Assembly (NCBI RefSeq): GCF_026646375.1
Contig: NZ_JAIPPU010000010.1
Span: 1-64,000, forward strand
Direction of reading: 5' to 3'
DNA length: 64,000 nt
From: Acetobacterium wieringae
GTDB taxonomy: Bacteria; Bacillota; Clostridia; Eubacteriales; Eubacteriaceae
The notes beneath the pieces are model-generated. The model had not been told where the DNA came from. It saw nothing but the letters and a program-made list of their open reading frames with translations, and searched no databases. Made by a program: the position numbers and the translations under genes. Within the stretch, counting starts at the first letter, position 1. Each line of letters opens with the position of its first letter. Of this stretch, positions 53,599 through 63,638 are shown piece by piece.

Positions 53599-54579
53599 AT
53601 GCCAATCCCAAAGAATCAAACTGATAAAATTATTCCCAATAATCCATTGCTCGATGAATTCCTCAATTATGTTATAACCATTAAAGGTTATTCTGAAAAA
53701 TCCGCCCAGGCTTACCGCTATGATCTGATTATTTTTTTTCGCTTCCTAAAACGTTATTTTGCGATAGTTCCTCAGTCGCTGCCCTTTGATTCGATTTCAA
53801 TTGATGATATTGACATCGACGTATTAAAGTCGGTTAATCTCGGGATTCTCTATGCCTTTCTTTCCTACTCAAGTAAGGAACGGCAAAATGCCGATGCGGC
53901 CCGAAGCCGCAAGGTCTCTTCCCTACGTTCATTCTTTAATTATCTGTGCAATAAGCAGAAGTACTTTCTGCCCAACCCGGTGACTGATTTGGAAATGCCC
54001 AAACTCCCGGCCCGTCATGCCCGTTATCTGGAATGGGACGAAGCGGTGGATTTGCTTAAAGGCATATCAGGCCGTCACAAAGAACGGGATTTTGCCATTG
54101 TCACGCTTTTTCTTAATTGCGGGATGCGGCTTTCCGAACTGACCCAAATAAAAATTTCCGATATCAAAAACGATGCCCTACGCATCATTGGTAAGGGTAA
54201 TAAAGAGCGCACCGTCTTTTTAAACCATGCCTGTTTAAAAGCCATCAACCGCTACCTGGCAGTACGCCCAGAGTCTGACTGTGCCTATCTCTTTCTCAGC
54301 CAGCAGAATGGCCCAATCAGTAATCGGGCGGTTCAGCACCTAGTCAAGAAACATCTGGCGAATTGCGGCCTTAATACCGACGAAATCAGCGTTCATAAAC
54401 TCCGTCACACTGCCGCAACGCTGATGTTTCGCTATGGTAACGCCGATCTGCGTTCAGTACAGGAAATTCTTGGGCATCAGAATGTCTCAACCACACAAAT
54501 CTACACCCACGTCAATGAAGAAATCCTCCGGGATACCCTCAATCAAAATCCCTTGGCACAGTTTGAAAGTGATGATTGA
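53599..54579 (+). CDS. Tyrosine recombinase, XerC/D-like
   Basis: A 326-residue recombinase with an N-terminal SAM-like core-binding domain (NYVITIKGYSEKSAQAYRYDL) and a C-terminal catalytic domain with CGMRLSEL (Arg), GKGNKER (Lys), HKLRHTAATLM (His/Arg), GHQNVSTTQIYTHV (His and catalytic Tyr). All catalytic residues are present. It lies just before lexA; it may be the chromosome-dimer Xer or a locus-specific one. Confidence 0.92.
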   Translation: MPIPKNQTDKIIPNNPLLDEFLNYVITIKGYSEKSAQAYRYDLIIFFRFLKRYFAIVPQSLPFDSISIDDIDIDVLKSVNLGILYAFLSYSSKERQNADAARSRKVSSLRSFFNYLCNKQKYFLPNPVTDLEMPKLPARHARYLEWDEAVDLLKGISGRHKERDFAIVTLFLNCGMRLSELTQIKISDIKNDALRIIGKGNKERTVFLNHACLKAINRYLAVRPESDCAYLFLSQQNGPISNRAVQHLVKKHLANCGLNTDEISVHKLRHTAATLMFRYGNADLRSVQEILGHQNVSTTQIYTHVNEEILRDTLNQNPLAQFESDD

Positions 54580-54606
54580 AAACTAATAGAGTATATTAGT
54601 TTCACA

Positions 54607-54646
54607 AGAACTTACGTTTGCCATTAATCTGGTGATATGTTATAAT
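54607..54646 (+). promoter_or_regulatory. lexA promoter with SOS box
   Basis: TTGCCA (54618) and TATAAT (54641) are 17 bases apart. AGAACTTACGTTTG at 54607 matches the Gram-positive LexA consensus (CGAAC-N4-GTTCG) in most positions and overlaps the -35, giving the expected autoregulation. Confidence 0.75.
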
Positions 54647-54674
54647 AAAGCATAACTATTTTGGAGGAAAACTC

Positions 54675-55319
54675 ATGTACGAGGATTTAAACAGCAAACA
54701 ATTAGATATCTTGAAATTCATCGAAACTCAAATGCGCGATAAACGTTATCCCCCATCGGTGCGGGAAATTTGTGCCGCTGTTAATCTGAAATCGACTTCC
54801 ACTGCCCACACCTACCTGAAAAAGCTGGAAGAGTTGGGTTATATCAGGCGAGATTCAACCAAAACCCGGGCTATTGAGGTGTTGCGCCACGATCCCAACG
54901 AAACAATTTCAAGTCACTTTGACGAAAAAACAATTATCTCATTGCCAATTTTAGGATGCGTCACTGCCGGTGCCCCAATTCTGGCAATTGAGAATATTAC
55001 TGATATTTTCCCGCTGCCGCTGGATTTTACTGAATCTGATGACGCCTTTATTCTTGAAGTCAAGGGCACTAGTATGATTGAAGCCGGGATTCTCGATGGT
55101 GATAAAATCATCGTCAGAAAGCAGGACACAGCCAGAAATAATGACATCGTGGTTGCCCTTCTCCTGGAAGATAACGAAGCTACGGTCAAACGTATTTTTT
55201 ACGATGAACCCAATAAAATCCGGCTACAACCGGAAAACAAGACCATGGATCCAATTATCTGCGATGCTCAGAATCTCAAAATTCTAGGCAAGGTAACCGG
55301 TCTGATCCGCAAATTTTAG
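54675..55319 (+). CDS. lexA: SOS repressor LexA
   Basis: A 214-residue protein with an N-terminal winged helix ([33 protein letters not shown]), the self-cleavage site near CVTAGAP (Ala-Gly), Ser in [11 protein letters not shown] and Lys in [19 protein letters not shown]. It is cleaved when RecA is activated by DNA damage. A SOS box lies in its own promoter. Confidence 0.97.
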   Translation: MYEDLNSKQLDILKFIETQMRDKRYPPSVREICAAVNLKSTSTAHTYLKKLEELGYIRRDSTKTRAIEVLRHDPNETISSHFDEKTIISLPILGCVTAGAPILAIENITDIFPLPLDFTESDDAFILEVKGTSMIEAGILDGDKIIVRKQDTARNNDIVVALLLEDNEATVKRIFYDEPNKIRLQPENKTMDPIICDAQNLKILGKVTGLIRKF

Positions 55320-55325
55320 AGAACT

Positions 55326-55353
55326 AAAAAAAGATGTTTGCACATCTTTTTTT
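55326..55353. terminator. Terminator between lexA and zapA
   Basis: AAAAAAAGATG pairs with CATCTTTTTTT; A- and T-runs on both sides make it work in both directions for the convergent genes. Confidence 0.85.
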
Positions 55354-55362
55354 AATTTCCAG

Positions 55363-55923
55363 CTAATCCAGTTTCATTTTGTCTTCAATGCTTTTAAAGA
55401 CATCTTTCTCAATATGATTTTTGTTGGCTTTAACCAATTCGATCTGGCTTTCGAACAACTGATTTTGAAGATCAAGAATCGTTTTGCGGCTGGTTTCACT
55501 TTCTATTTTTCCTTGTCGTAGGTGTTCCCGGTATTGGGCCAATAGATCATTTTTTTCATCCAATTCTTTTTGCAGCAATTCTTTTTCTTCAACCAGTGTT
55601 TGATATTTTTCTTGTTCTTCGGCAAGCAAATCGCTGAGATTCTTGAGTTCAGCTTTAACTTGTTTCACCTCGTCGATTTCTTTGGCTTTTACTTCTTCAC
55701 TGCTGCGAATTTCTTCTTCTGCATTGAAAAGGCGTTCGGTAATATTCATACAGCCTAAAATCGCAATCCGAATATGATTGGTAAAAGGATTCGCAGCCTT
55801 GACCCGTTCCAATTCGGTATTGACGTAGTCAGAAACGTGCTTAATATGCTCTTCGTTTCCCTTAGCCTTTAAATTAAATTCGGTGTCAAGTATGCGCAAT
55901 TCCATGATTGTTTGTTCAGGCAT
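55363..55923 (-). CDS. zapA: Cell-division protein ZapA with extended coiled coil
   Basis: A 186-residue protein starting at the ATG at 55923 behind AGGAGG. Residues 1-85 are the ZapA domain (LRILDTEFNLKAKGNEEHIKHVSDYVNTEL), which promotes FtsZ bundling. The rest is a long charged coiled coil (LAEEQEKYQTLVEEKELLQ). This is longer than typical ZapA (about 85-110); extended forms are known in Clostridia. Confidence 0.87.
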   Translation of the reverse strand: MPEQTIMELRILDTEFNLKAKGNEEHIKHVSDYVNTELERVKAANPFTNHIRIAILGCMNITERLFNAEEEIRSSEEVKAKEIDEVKQVKAELKNLSDLLAEEQEKYQTLVEEKELLQKELDEKNDLLAQYREHLRQGKIESETSRKTILDLQNQLFESQIELVKANKNHIEKDVFKSIEDKMKLD

Positions 55924-56030
55924 TTTTTCCTCCTGTGAAATAAATTTAATTCTCAAAAGTGATAATCAGGTTCTTCTTTGTTATATTCTATTATAGGTAA
56001 TAAACTTAAAAAATACAATTAATTTATTAA

Positions 56031-56909
56031 TTAAAACTGCTCAATGACATCCGTCAGCTCCGTATTGCTTAAAATCCGATAGTCAATCTGTTTTGTCTCA
56101 AGATGCTTAAAGCCAGCACGTGATTCGCTATAGATAACCGGAATGGAATAAATCGCCTTCTGGTATTTTCTTGCATAATCCAGGGTATAAATGGTTCCGC
56201 TCCCCGGTGAAAAATTCGAAACAATCACAAACTGACTGGCTGCACTCTGAAGACGATCCCGCTCTATGAACTTATAAGGCTGGAATGGCTCATGATGAGA
56301 ATATTCGGATACCAGACATCCCCCCATAGCACAGATTTCTTCAGCCAACTGCTGATTGGCACTGGGATAAACGGGAGCCAAACCTGAAGGCAAAAAGGCC
56401 ACCGTCTTACCACCGGCATCCAGACATCCCTGGTGTCCATAAGAATCAGAACCGATAGCCAGGCCACTGATTACCACAAAATTGTTTTCAGCTAATAACT
56501 TACCGGCTTGAAAAGCAAAATCTGCCCCCAGAGCGGAAGGTTGACGGCTGCCAATCACTGCCGCCCGTTTGGAATGTGTTAAAATACGCAAGTCGCCCTT
56601 ATAAAAAACCAGAGCCGGATGATCCGAAAATCTCAAGCTATCCGGAAACTCTTCATCCCAATAAGAACAGCAAGTGATTCCCAACTTCCCACATTCTTCG
56701 GCTAGTTGCCGGGTATAGTCCCCAGCAGCAACGATTTCGGCTTTGCTGATCTGACTGGAAATCATCCCGAAGGTCTGGCCAATTTCAACCAATTCCCGGA
56801 AACAAAGCTGCTGAGGGGCGGTGATCAACTCCAGCAGGCGGTTCGTTTTCTGACGGCCGACCCCTTTTAATTGCTGAAGCCCAACAATATGCTCACAAAT
56901 CAGATTCAT
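56031..56909 (-). CDS. DprA-like DNA-processing protein
   Basis: A 292-residue protein. The Rossmann fold is seen as AVIGSRQPSALGADFAF, FVVISGLAIGSDSYGHQGCL, VAFLPSGLAPVYP and the GSGTIYTLDYA segment, as in DprA/Smf. The N-terminal HhH-like part (LQQLKGVGRQKTNRLLELI) is present, but the C-terminal winged helix of full DprA is missing. DprA loads RecA on incoming single-stranded DNA. It is 14 bp upstream of neither partner but lies between zapA and pheT on the same strand. Confidence 0.85.
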   Translation of the reverse strand: MNLICEHIVGLQQLKGVGRQKTNRLLELITAPQQLCFRELVEIGQTFGMISSQISKAEIVAAGDYTRQLAEECGKLGITCCSYWDEEFPDSLRFSDHPALVFYKGDLRILTHSKRAAVIGSRQPSALGADFAFQAGKLLAENNFVVISGLAIGSDSYGHQGCLDAGGKTVAFLPSGLAPVYPSANQQLAEEICAMGGCLVSEYSHHEPFQPYKFIERDRLQSAASQFVIVSNFSPGSGTIYTLDYARKYQKAIYSIPVIYSESRAGFKHLETKQIDYRILSNTELTDVIEQF

Positions 56910-56923
56910 GATCGTTTCAATAC

Positions 56924-59305
56924 TTACTCACGGAGTTGGGCATCAAATGCCTGTTTCAATTCACCAAGAATCTGGTCAATAACCGGGTTGATATCATTGT
57001 CAGTGAGGGTTCGTTCGTGGTGACGGAAATTTAAGGCATAAGCCAGACTCTTATAACCATCCGGAATTTGAGCCCCAGTATACACGTCAAACAATTCGAA
57101 ACTTTCAAGGATTTCACCGCTGTTTTTGCGTATAATCGCTGCGATCGCCGCCGCTGGGATCTCAGCTTTAACTAAAATAGCCAAATCGCGATTAGAAGCC
57201 GGGAATTTTGGCAGGTCGGTAAATTTATTATCCAGGGAAGCAGATTCAAAGAGTTCATCAAACGATAACTGACAAACATAACACCGTTTTGGTAGTTCAT
57301 AATGTTTGACAACAATCGGATGAATCTCCCCGATTTCCCCAAGTTTAATACCCTTTACAAAAATTTCCGCTTTTCGTCCAGGATGAAGGAAGTCCGATCC
57401 CCCGGCAACAAAATCCGGATCGTCGATTCCGGAATGCTTAAGAAGCAGCTCGACCACCCCTTTTAATTCAAAATAATCGCCGCTGCCGTAAGTACTTATG
57501 GCCAGTTTCTTGGCTTCAATCGGTAATTCACCTGAGTTGGAATTTTTTTGATAAGTATTGGACAATTCAAAAAAACAGCCCGTTGGATTTTTGCGATTAT
57601 AGTTTAATGAAATCACTTCCAACTGATGACCAATAAGGGTATGACGCATGATGCTGTTTTCTTCACCCAATGGATTAATCAGTGGAATCAGGTTGTCTTC
57701 AAGTTGAGTATTTAGTCCACGAAGACGCTTTTCGCTGGTAAAAGAGGATGTCAGGGTTTCATAATACCCCTGACCCACCAGAATGTTTTTCAGGCTGTCT
57801 TCAAATTTCTGCACTGGGGTTTTACCGCCAACCATCGTTTCACCACCCATGATGGTGCCAGGGATGCGATCGTAGCCAAAAATCCTTACCACTTCCTCAG
57901 CCAGATCTTCTTTTAGCTCGATGTCCATCCGATAGCTGGGTACTTCAACTTCCAGAACGGTATCGCTTATTCTTTTCACTGTAAAGAATAACCGGGTCAA
58001 CATGCTTGAAACTTCCTCAACAGTCAAAGAAATCCCCACAAACGCATTAAACCAATTCACATCGAGGGCCACTTTTTTTAATGTGGCCACCTGAGGGTAA
58101 ACATCAATCATCCCTTCGATAACATCACATGCACTAATATCCAGCAATAGCTGGGTAGCCCGCAGTGCTGCCACTGAGGCTAATTCGGGATCAACACCTT
58201 TTTCAAAGCGTGACGACGCTTCGGTTCGCAAGCCCAGTTGTTTGGCCGTTAAGCGTACACTGCCTTTGTTAAAGTTGGCCGATTCCAGGACAACCAGGCT
58301 GGTTTTTTCAGTGATTTCAGAATTTTCACCGCCCATGACCCCAGCAATGGCTACTGGGGCTTTACCATTGGTGATCATTAGCATCGATTCATCAATTTCA
58401 CGCTCTTTATCATCTAATGTGACAATCTTCTTATCCACAACAGTTCTGACTACAATTTCCTGGGATTGGAGACTGTGGTAATCAAAAGCATGGAGCGGTT
58501 GGCCCAACTCAAGCATCACATAGTTGGTGACATCAACAATATTGTTGATTGGCCGTACCCCACTGTTTAGCAACTTGATTTGCAGCCAAAGCGGTGAGTC
58601 TTCGATTTTCTTGACTTTGAGCATCTTGGCGACATATCGAGGACAAGCCGGATCTTCAATACGGACTGCTAAATAATCGGCGATTTCTGCGTTACTTTCT
58701 GATGTGGCATCATATCCTGTAACTTCAGCCATCGGCAGATCCAGTGTTGCTGCTGCTTCCCGGGCGATCCCCACAATCGATTGGCAATCCGACCGGTTAG
58801 CAGTCAGTTCCACATCAATGATCACATCATCAAGCCACAGCAATTCACGGGCATCCATTCCCAGTGGTGTATTTTCCGGCAGAATTAAAATCCCTTCCAT
58901 GATTTCTTTAGAAAATAAATCGGTGTTCATTCCCAGTTCTTCAATTGAGCAGAACATTCCGTATGAAAGCACTCCTCTGAAATCATTGGTACCGATTTTG
59001 GTTCCATTAGCAATGACCGCACCATCAATCGCTACCGGAACAATGGCACCTTCAAAAACGTTTTTGGCAGCAGTGACAATCACCCGTTCATCCATTCCCA
59101 AATCTACCGTGCAGATGGTCAGCTTATCCGCATTGGGATGAGCTTCAATTTTGGTAATTTTTCCGGTAAAGATATTAACAACATTTTCCGAAACAATCGT
59201 TAGAGTTTCTACCTTTGTCCCAGACATCGTCAGAGCCTCCCCAAAATCAAATGGTGCCATTTTTATATCAACAAATTCTTTTAACCAATTCAGTGAAACG
59301 AGCAT
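56924..59305 (-). CDS. pheT: Phenylalanyl-tRNA synthetase beta subunit
   Basis: A 793-residue subunit with the N-terminal tRNA-binding (EMAP-like) domain (NVFTGKITKIEAHPNADKLTICTVDLG), B3/B4 domains, B5 and a C-terminal FDX-ACB domain (FPASNRDLAILVKAEIP). It pairs with PheS into an alpha2-beta2 enzyme. It starts 13 bp after pheS. Length is normal. Confidence 0.97.
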   Translation of the reverse strand: MLVSLNWLKEFVDIKMAPFDFGEALTMSGTKVETLTIVSENVVNIFTGKITKIEAHPNADKLTICTVDLGMDERVIVTAAKNVFEGAIVPVAIDGAVIANGTKIGTNDFRGVLSYGMFCSIEELGMNTDLFSKEIMEGILILPENTPLGMDARELLWLDDVIIDVELTANRSDCQSIVGIAREAAATLDLPMAEVTGYDATSESNAEIADYLAVRIEDPACPRYVAKMLKVKKIEDSPLWLQIKLLNSGVRPINNIVDVTNYVMLELGQPLHAFDYHSLQSQEIVVRTVVDKKIVTLDDKEREIDESMLMITNGKAPVAIAGVMGGENSEITEKTSLVVLESANFNKGSVRLTAKQLGLRTEASSRFEKGVDPELASVAALRATQLLLDISACDVIEGMIDVYPQVATLKKVALDVNWFNAFVGISLTVEEVSSMLTRLFFTVKRISDTVLEVEVPSYRMDIELKEDLAEEVVRIFGYDRIPGTIMGGETMVGGKTPVQKFEDSLKNILVGQGYYETLTSSFTSEKRLRGLNTQLEDNLIPLINPLGEENSIMRHTLIGHQLEVISLNYNRKNPTGCFFELSNTYQKNSNSGELPIEAKKLAISTYGSGDYFELKGVVELLLKHSGIDDPDFVAGGSDFLHPGRKAEIFVKGIKLGEIGEIHPIVVKHYELPKRCYVCQLSFDELFESASLDNKFTDLPKFPASNRDLAILVKAEIPAAAIAAIIRKNSGEILESFELFDVYTGAQIPDGYKSLAYALNFRHHERTLTDNDINPVIDQILGELKQAFDAQLRE

Positions 59306-59318
59306 AGTTGGGTTCCTC

Positions 59319-60341
59319 CTATTTAAACTGCGCTAAAAAACGCAGATCATTTTCAAACAATAAACGCAGATCGTTGATGCCGTACTTGATCATCGTGATC
59401 CGGTCAAGACCCATGCCAAAGGCAAAGCCACTGTATTCATCCGGATCGATACCACAGAAACGCAAAACATTCGGATGAACCATCCCGCAACCAAGAATTT
59501 CAATCCAGCCGGTATTACTGCAAACCTTACAGCCAACGCCACCGCATTTAAAGCAGGTTACATCCATCTCAGCGCTTGGTTCGGTAAAATAAAACTGGTG
59601 GGGGCGGAACTTGGTTTTCGTCTGTTCTCCAAAAAGTTTCTTGGCAAATAAATCAAGGGTTCCTTTTAGATCACTCATGGTGATACCTTTATCAATAACC
59701 AATCCCTCCATTTGATGGAAGACTGGAGAATGAGTCGCATCGATTTCGTCGCATCGATAAACCCGACCCGGTGAAATAATCCGTAGGGGTGGCTGCTGTT
59801 CTTCCATGACCCGAACTTGAACCGGCGAAGTCTGGGTTCTCAGAACGATATCATCCTGATAGTAAAAGGTGTCTTGGAGGTCTCGGGCCGAATGATCCTG
59901 AGGAACATTCAAATAATCAAAATTATATTTTGCCCATTCAATTTCCGGACCTTCGGCAATGGAGAATCCCATTCCCAGAAAGATTTCTTTTAAATCATTG
60001 ATAATCGTGGTTAGCGGATGCAGATTTCCTGCCTGATGTTTTTGCCCCGGCAGGGATACATCGATGCTTTCTTCTTTGATCTGCGCTTCAATTTCCTGGC
60101 GTTCCAGAAACTGTTTTTGCGCCATGATGTTGCTTTCAATTTCTTCCCGGATTTCATTGGCCAACTTGCCAATGATCGGACGTTCCTCATTAGAAAGCTT
60201 TCCCATGCCTTTTAGGGCAATGGTCAGTTCGCCTTTTTTACCCAGATACTTAATTCTAACATTATCTAATGTTTTCAGTTCGGTAACAGCATTTAGATCA
60301 GCTATACAGCGATCTCTTAATTGTTTGAGTTCTAACTCCAT
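59319..60341 (-). CDS. pheS: Phenylalanyl-tRNA synthetase alpha subunit
   Basis: A 340-residue catalytic subunit with the coiled-coil N terminus and class II motifs: motif 2 (RVYRCDEIDATHSPVFHQMEG) and motif 3 (GFAFGMGLDRITMIKYG). It is the first gene of the pheST operon and is controlled by the T-box leader upstream. Confidence 0.97.
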   Translation of the reverse strand: MELELKQLRDRCIADLNAVTELKTLDNVRIKYLGKKGELTIALKGMGKLSNEERPIIGKLANEIREEIESNIMAQKQFLERQEIEAQIKEESIDVSLPGQKHQAGNLHPLTTIINDLKEIFLGMGFSIAEGPEIEWAKYNFDYLNVPQDHSARDLQDTFYYQDDIVLRTQTSPVQVRVMEEQQPPLRIISPGRVYRCDEIDATHSPVFHQMEGLVIDKGITMSDLKGTLDLFAKKLFGEQTKTKFRPHQFYFTEPSAEMDVTCFKCGGVGCKVCSNTGWIEILGCGMVHPNVLRFCGIDPDEYSGFAFGMGLDRITMIKYGINDLRLLFENDLRFLAQFK

Positions 60342-60360
60342 TTCTTTCTCCTTATAAATA

Positions 60361-60610
60361 AAAAAATCGTCCTCTCAAAAGGACGAAATCATTCCGCGGT
60401 ACCACCTTAAATTAATACTCAATTGTATTCACTCAAAATTTTAACGCAATTAACGTTAGCTGCTATAAAACATCAAAATTGGTTGATGCGGTTCACAGCT
60501 AAAACTCCAGAGGGAACTTCAATAAATTTAAACACAAAATCTCTCAGCCTGGGATTTTTTCTCTGTAAAGTCTAATCTTTATTTACTCGCTCTATCATTG
60601 TAGATTAGTT
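60361..60610 (-). ncRNA. T-box riboswitch, phenylalanine
   Basis: On the minus strand the antiterminator sequence AAGGTGGTACCGCGG is present (60387-60411), followed by a terminator hairpin GTCC...GGAC and a U-run just before pheS. Stem I elements are seen further upstream, and GAAGTTCCC near 60515-60525 offers a UUC (Phe) specifier. Uncharged tRNA-Phe would stabilise the antiterminator and turn on pheST. Confidence 0.9.
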
Positions 60611-60654
60611 ATTCAATTATCTTCTTGCTTTGATCTGGAATACTGAAAGTGTTT

Positions 60655-61446
60655 TTACTTACAATCCCGAATCAGATCATACATGATGATGCCTGCAGCT
60701 GTTGACACATTTAGTGACTCCGCCTGACCAAAAATGGGAATTTTCAGTAACAGATCGCAGCATTCACTCATTTGTTTTGACATTCCCTGGGATTCATTTC
60801 CCATAACAACAGCAAACGATCCGCTGAGGGACTGACGTTCCCACAAGGAACTGCCACTTAAGGAAGTGCCGATTATCATTACTTGCTGATCTTTTAACTG
60901 CTTGACCGTTTCAAGCAAAGAAGAGACCTGTATAATTGGTATGTGAAAGACTGATCCCATCGAACCCCGCAGCACTTTTTCATTGTAAATATCAGCTGTT
61001 TTGGCTGATGTAATCACACAATCAAAGCCAGCAGCATCGGCAGTTCGAATAATGGTGCCAACATTGTAGGGATCCTGAACATCCTCCAGCAAAACGGTGC
61101 GTTTAATGGTTTTCGGTTGGCTGCTCATTTTATATAGCACCGCCATTATTCCTTCGGGTTTTTGTAAACTGGACAGGCTTGCCAAAATTGTTGGACTGAC
61201 AATTGCAATGGTCACTTTATTTTTCTCCAAAGCAACCAGACAATCCCTGATGGAAGCACCATTGACTTCCAACCAGGTACTAGTGATAAAAATCTGCTTA
61301 AACTGCAATTGATTTTTAACTGCTTCCAGAAAAAGTTTGGTGCCTTCGATGGCAAATACACCTTCGGTATCCCGAAAAGATTTACTGTTGAGTTTACGCA
61401 AATACTTCAGTTGCTCATTATTTTTTGAAGTGATTTCGGGAAACAT
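60655..61446 (-). CDS. TrmH/SpoU-family RNA 2'-O-methyltransferase
   Basis: A 263-residue SPOUT methyltransferase with an N-terminal L30e-like domain (FAIEGTKLFLEAVKN) and knot motifs LLEDVQDPYNVGTIIRTADAAGFD, VMGNESQGMS and ESLNVSTAAGIIMYDLIRD. It methylates rRNA or tRNA ribose; the target nucleotide is unclear. It follows ktrA by 2 bp on the same strand. Confidence 0.9.
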   Translation of the reverse strand: MFPEITSKNNEQLKYLRKLNSKSFRDTEGVFAIEGTKLFLEAVKNQLQFKQIFITSTWLEVNGASIRDCLVALEKNKVTIAIVSPTILASLSSLQKPEGIMAVLYKMSSQPKTIKRTVLLEDVQDPYNVGTIIRTADAAGFDCVITSAKTADIYNEKVLRGSMGSVFHIPIIQVSSLLETVKQLKDQQVMIIGTSLSGSSLWERQSLSGSFAVVMGNESQGMSKQMSECCDLLLKIPIFGQAESLNVSTAAGIIMYDLIRDCK

Positions 61447-61448
61447 CG

Positions 61449-62117
61449 TTAATGGTCTTTTCGGGACAGTTTGTTAATCTCATTTATGGATCGATTCTCG
61501 CCCATTACAATTAATTTATCTCCGGCATGAATCACATCACTGGCCAAAGGAGAGGCATTCAGAACATCCAGACTCCGAATTGCAATTACATTCAAACCGT
61601 GCTTTTCTCGAAGGTTTAGCTGCTCCAGAGTCTTTTCTTCCCAGATATGAAGAGATTCCACCTCAACAATGGAATGGTTGGTATCCAGCTCCAAAATATC
61701 GATAAAATCGCCAGAAAACAGATTATGGGCAACCCGCTCGCCCATATCCCGCTCTGGAGAAAACACTTTTTTGACCCCTAATTTAAGTAGCACCTTTTCG
61801 TGCTGGGCATTGTTTGCTTTTCCATAGATTTCATTAATTCCCAGTTCCTGAGCATTGACTATCCCCATGATGCTGCTGTTAATGTCTGAGGTAATCGAAA
61901 CAACCACCGCATCAACATTCTTTAAGCCAATAGACTTCAGCGCATTAATATCAGTCACATCCGCTTGCACCGCATAGGTTACCAAATTCGCAATGTTCTG
62001 AATTTTTTCTTCGTCATTATCGACGACAACAACATTACAGCCCAATTCGCTGAGGGTGATGGCCAGTGCTTCACCAAAACGCCCTAAACCAAGAACCGCA
62101 AACTGCTTTTCTTTCAA
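61449..62117 (-). CDS. ktrA: K+ uptake regulatory subunit KtrA (RCK)
   Basis: A 222-residue protein: an N-terminal RCK_N Rossmann domain (GLGRFGEALAITLSELGCNVVVVDND) and a C-terminal RCK_C/TrkA-C domain (HGLNVIAIRSL). It gates KtrB in response to nucleotides. The start is TTG at 62117 after GGAGGAG. It lies 14 bp after ktrB. Confidence 0.93.
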   Translation of the reverse strand: MKEKQFAVLGLGRFGEALAITLSELGCNVVVVDNDEEKIQNIANLVTYAVQADVTDINALKSIGLKNVDAVVVSITSDINSSIMGIVNAQELGINEIYGKANNAQHEKVLLKLGVKKVFSPERDMGERVAHNLFSGDFIDILELDTNHSIVEVESLHIWEEKTLEQLNLREKHGLNVIAIRSLDVLNASPLASDVIHAGDKLIVMGENRSINEINKLSRKDH

Positions 62118-62131
62118 TTAATACTCCTCCT

Positions 62132-63508
62132 CTAGCCAATCATAATGTTGCCTTCCGGCAATTTGAAATTTCCCACGTTTTCCCGGGCTCGTTTTTCACT
62201 GCGTGAAATCGCATAGGCTACCGTTAACGGACCCAGCCGGCCAACAAACATGGTCAAACTGATGGCTATTTTCCCCGCCGTTGATAAATGAGGGGTTAAA
62301 CCGGTTGTTAAGCCAACCGTACCAAATGCTGAAAGCACTTCAAAAACCACCGTTTCAAAAGACGCTTCAGGTTCTGTACATAATAACACAAAAATCATGA
62401 AGATGACAATACCCAATGCAATGACAATCACTGAAATAGACCGGCGGATCGCTGGACCTAAGATGCTACGTTTAAATGCCACCACATCTTTTCGACCATG
62501 AAGAACTGAGACAACCGTCATCATAATGATCGCAAAGGTGGTAGTTTTAACGCCGCCACCAGTAGACCCCGGTGAAGCTCCGATAAACATAAACAGCATG
62601 GTTAAAAACAGTGATGGTGTTGTTAAAGCGGCAATGTCAATGGTGTTATAGCCTGCGGTTCTTGGTGTGATTGACTGGAAAGCGGCGGCCAGTAGTTTTT
62701 CGGGAAAAGAAAGTTTTCCCATGGTGTTTGGATTATTGTATTCAAAAATAAAAAAAAGCACAAAACCAATAATCAGAAGGACGCCGGTAACAGTCAAGGC
62801 CAGTTTGGCATGCATGGTCATCTTTTCAAATTTTCGAATGTTGATGATATCACTGGTAACAGCAAATCCCAAGCCCCCCAGAATAATCAGACCGCCAATA
62901 ACAAAATTGACAATAAAATTGCCGACATATTTTGTCAAGCTGGAGTAATTTCCAAATAGATCAAAGCCGGCATTACAAAAGGCCGAAATCGAATGAAAAA
63001 AGCTGTATGCAGTGCCCCGTAAAAATCCATATTCCGGAATAAAAACCAGAGCCAATAATAATGCCCCAACTGCTTCAATGACCAGCGATGAAAAGAAAAT
63101 ATACTTGGTGAATTTGACTACTCCGGAAAGAGAATCCATGTTCACCGAGGATTGAATCAGCAGACGATCCTTGATCGTAATCCGTTTTCCCGCCAGTACA
63201 AAAAACATTGTCGTCAGCGACATGAAACCCAATCCACCAATCTGTATCAGTAAAATAATAACGACTTTTCCAAATACCGACCAAAAGGTACCGGTGTCTA
63301 CAACCACAAGCCCCGTCACGCATACCGCTGAGGTCGCCGTAAATAATGCATTAATAAAACCACCGCTAGTTCCTGAAGCGCTGGCCATTGGTAAGGTCAA
63401 CAAAGTGGCTCCCAGTAGGATCACCAGAGCAAATCCATAAATCAGCATTTCTGCCGGGGAACGTTGTCCCGCAAATTTTTTAAAGTTCCAACGTATTTTT
63501 TCTGCCAT
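62132..63508 (-). CDS. ktrB: K+ uptake channel subunit KtrB (TrkH family)
   Basis: A 458-residue membrane protein with four pore-like repeats. Selectivity loops include AVCVTGLVVVDTGTFW, FCNAGFDLFGN, TPRTAGYNTIDIA and TVGLTTGLTPHL. It works with KtrA as a sodium-dependent potassium importer. First gene of the ktrBA-TrmH unit. Confidence 0.95.
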   Translation of the reverse strand: MAEKIRWNFKKFAGQRSPAEMLIYGFALVILLGATLLTLPMASASGTSGGFINALFTATSAVCVTGLVVVDTGTFWSVFGKVVIILLIQIGGLGFMSLTTMFFVLAGKRITIKDRLLIQSSVNMDSLSGVVKFTKYIFFSSLVIEAVGALLLALVFIPEYGFLRGTAYSFFHSISAFCNAGFDLFGNYSSLTKYVGNFIVNFVIGGLIILGGLGFAVTSDIINIRKFEKMTMHAKLALTVTGVLLIIGFVLFFIFEYNNPNTMGKLSFPEKLLAAAFQSITPRTAGYNTIDIAALTTPSLFLTMLFMFIGASPGSTGGGVKTTTFAIIMMTVVSVLHGRKDVVAFKRSILGPAIRRSISVIVIALGIVIFMIFVLLCTEPEASFETVVFEVLSAFGTVGLTTGLTPHLSTAGKIAISLTMFVGRLGPLTVAYAISRSEKRARENVGNFKLPEGNIMIG

Positions 63509-63547
63509 GATTCAAATCCTACCTAAAATATTTAATAACCATACCTA

Positions 63548-63575
63548 TTCTAACACGACACAATAAAAAAGCAAG
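63548..63575 (-). promoter_or_regulatory. Promoter of ktrB
   Basis: TTGCTT and TAGAAT lie 16 bases apart on the minus strand, about 40 bp before the ktrB start. Confidence 0.55.
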
Positions 63576-63587
63576 GATAATATCCAT

Positions 63588-63630
63588 AAAAAAAACTTCT
63601 CAAGCATGGATAATCCGTTGAGAAGTTTTT
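63588..63630 (-). terminator. Terminator of the rplT operon
   Basis: AACTTCTCAA pairs with TTGAGAAGTT across a 14-base loop and is followed on the minus strand by a U-run. Confidence 0.88.
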
Positions 63631-63638
63631 CATTACGA

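Noticed and set aside
60361-60610. The leader of pheS as a protein-coding or simple terminator region
   Set aside because: The antiterminator AAGGTGGTACCGCGG and Phe specifier context identify a T-box.
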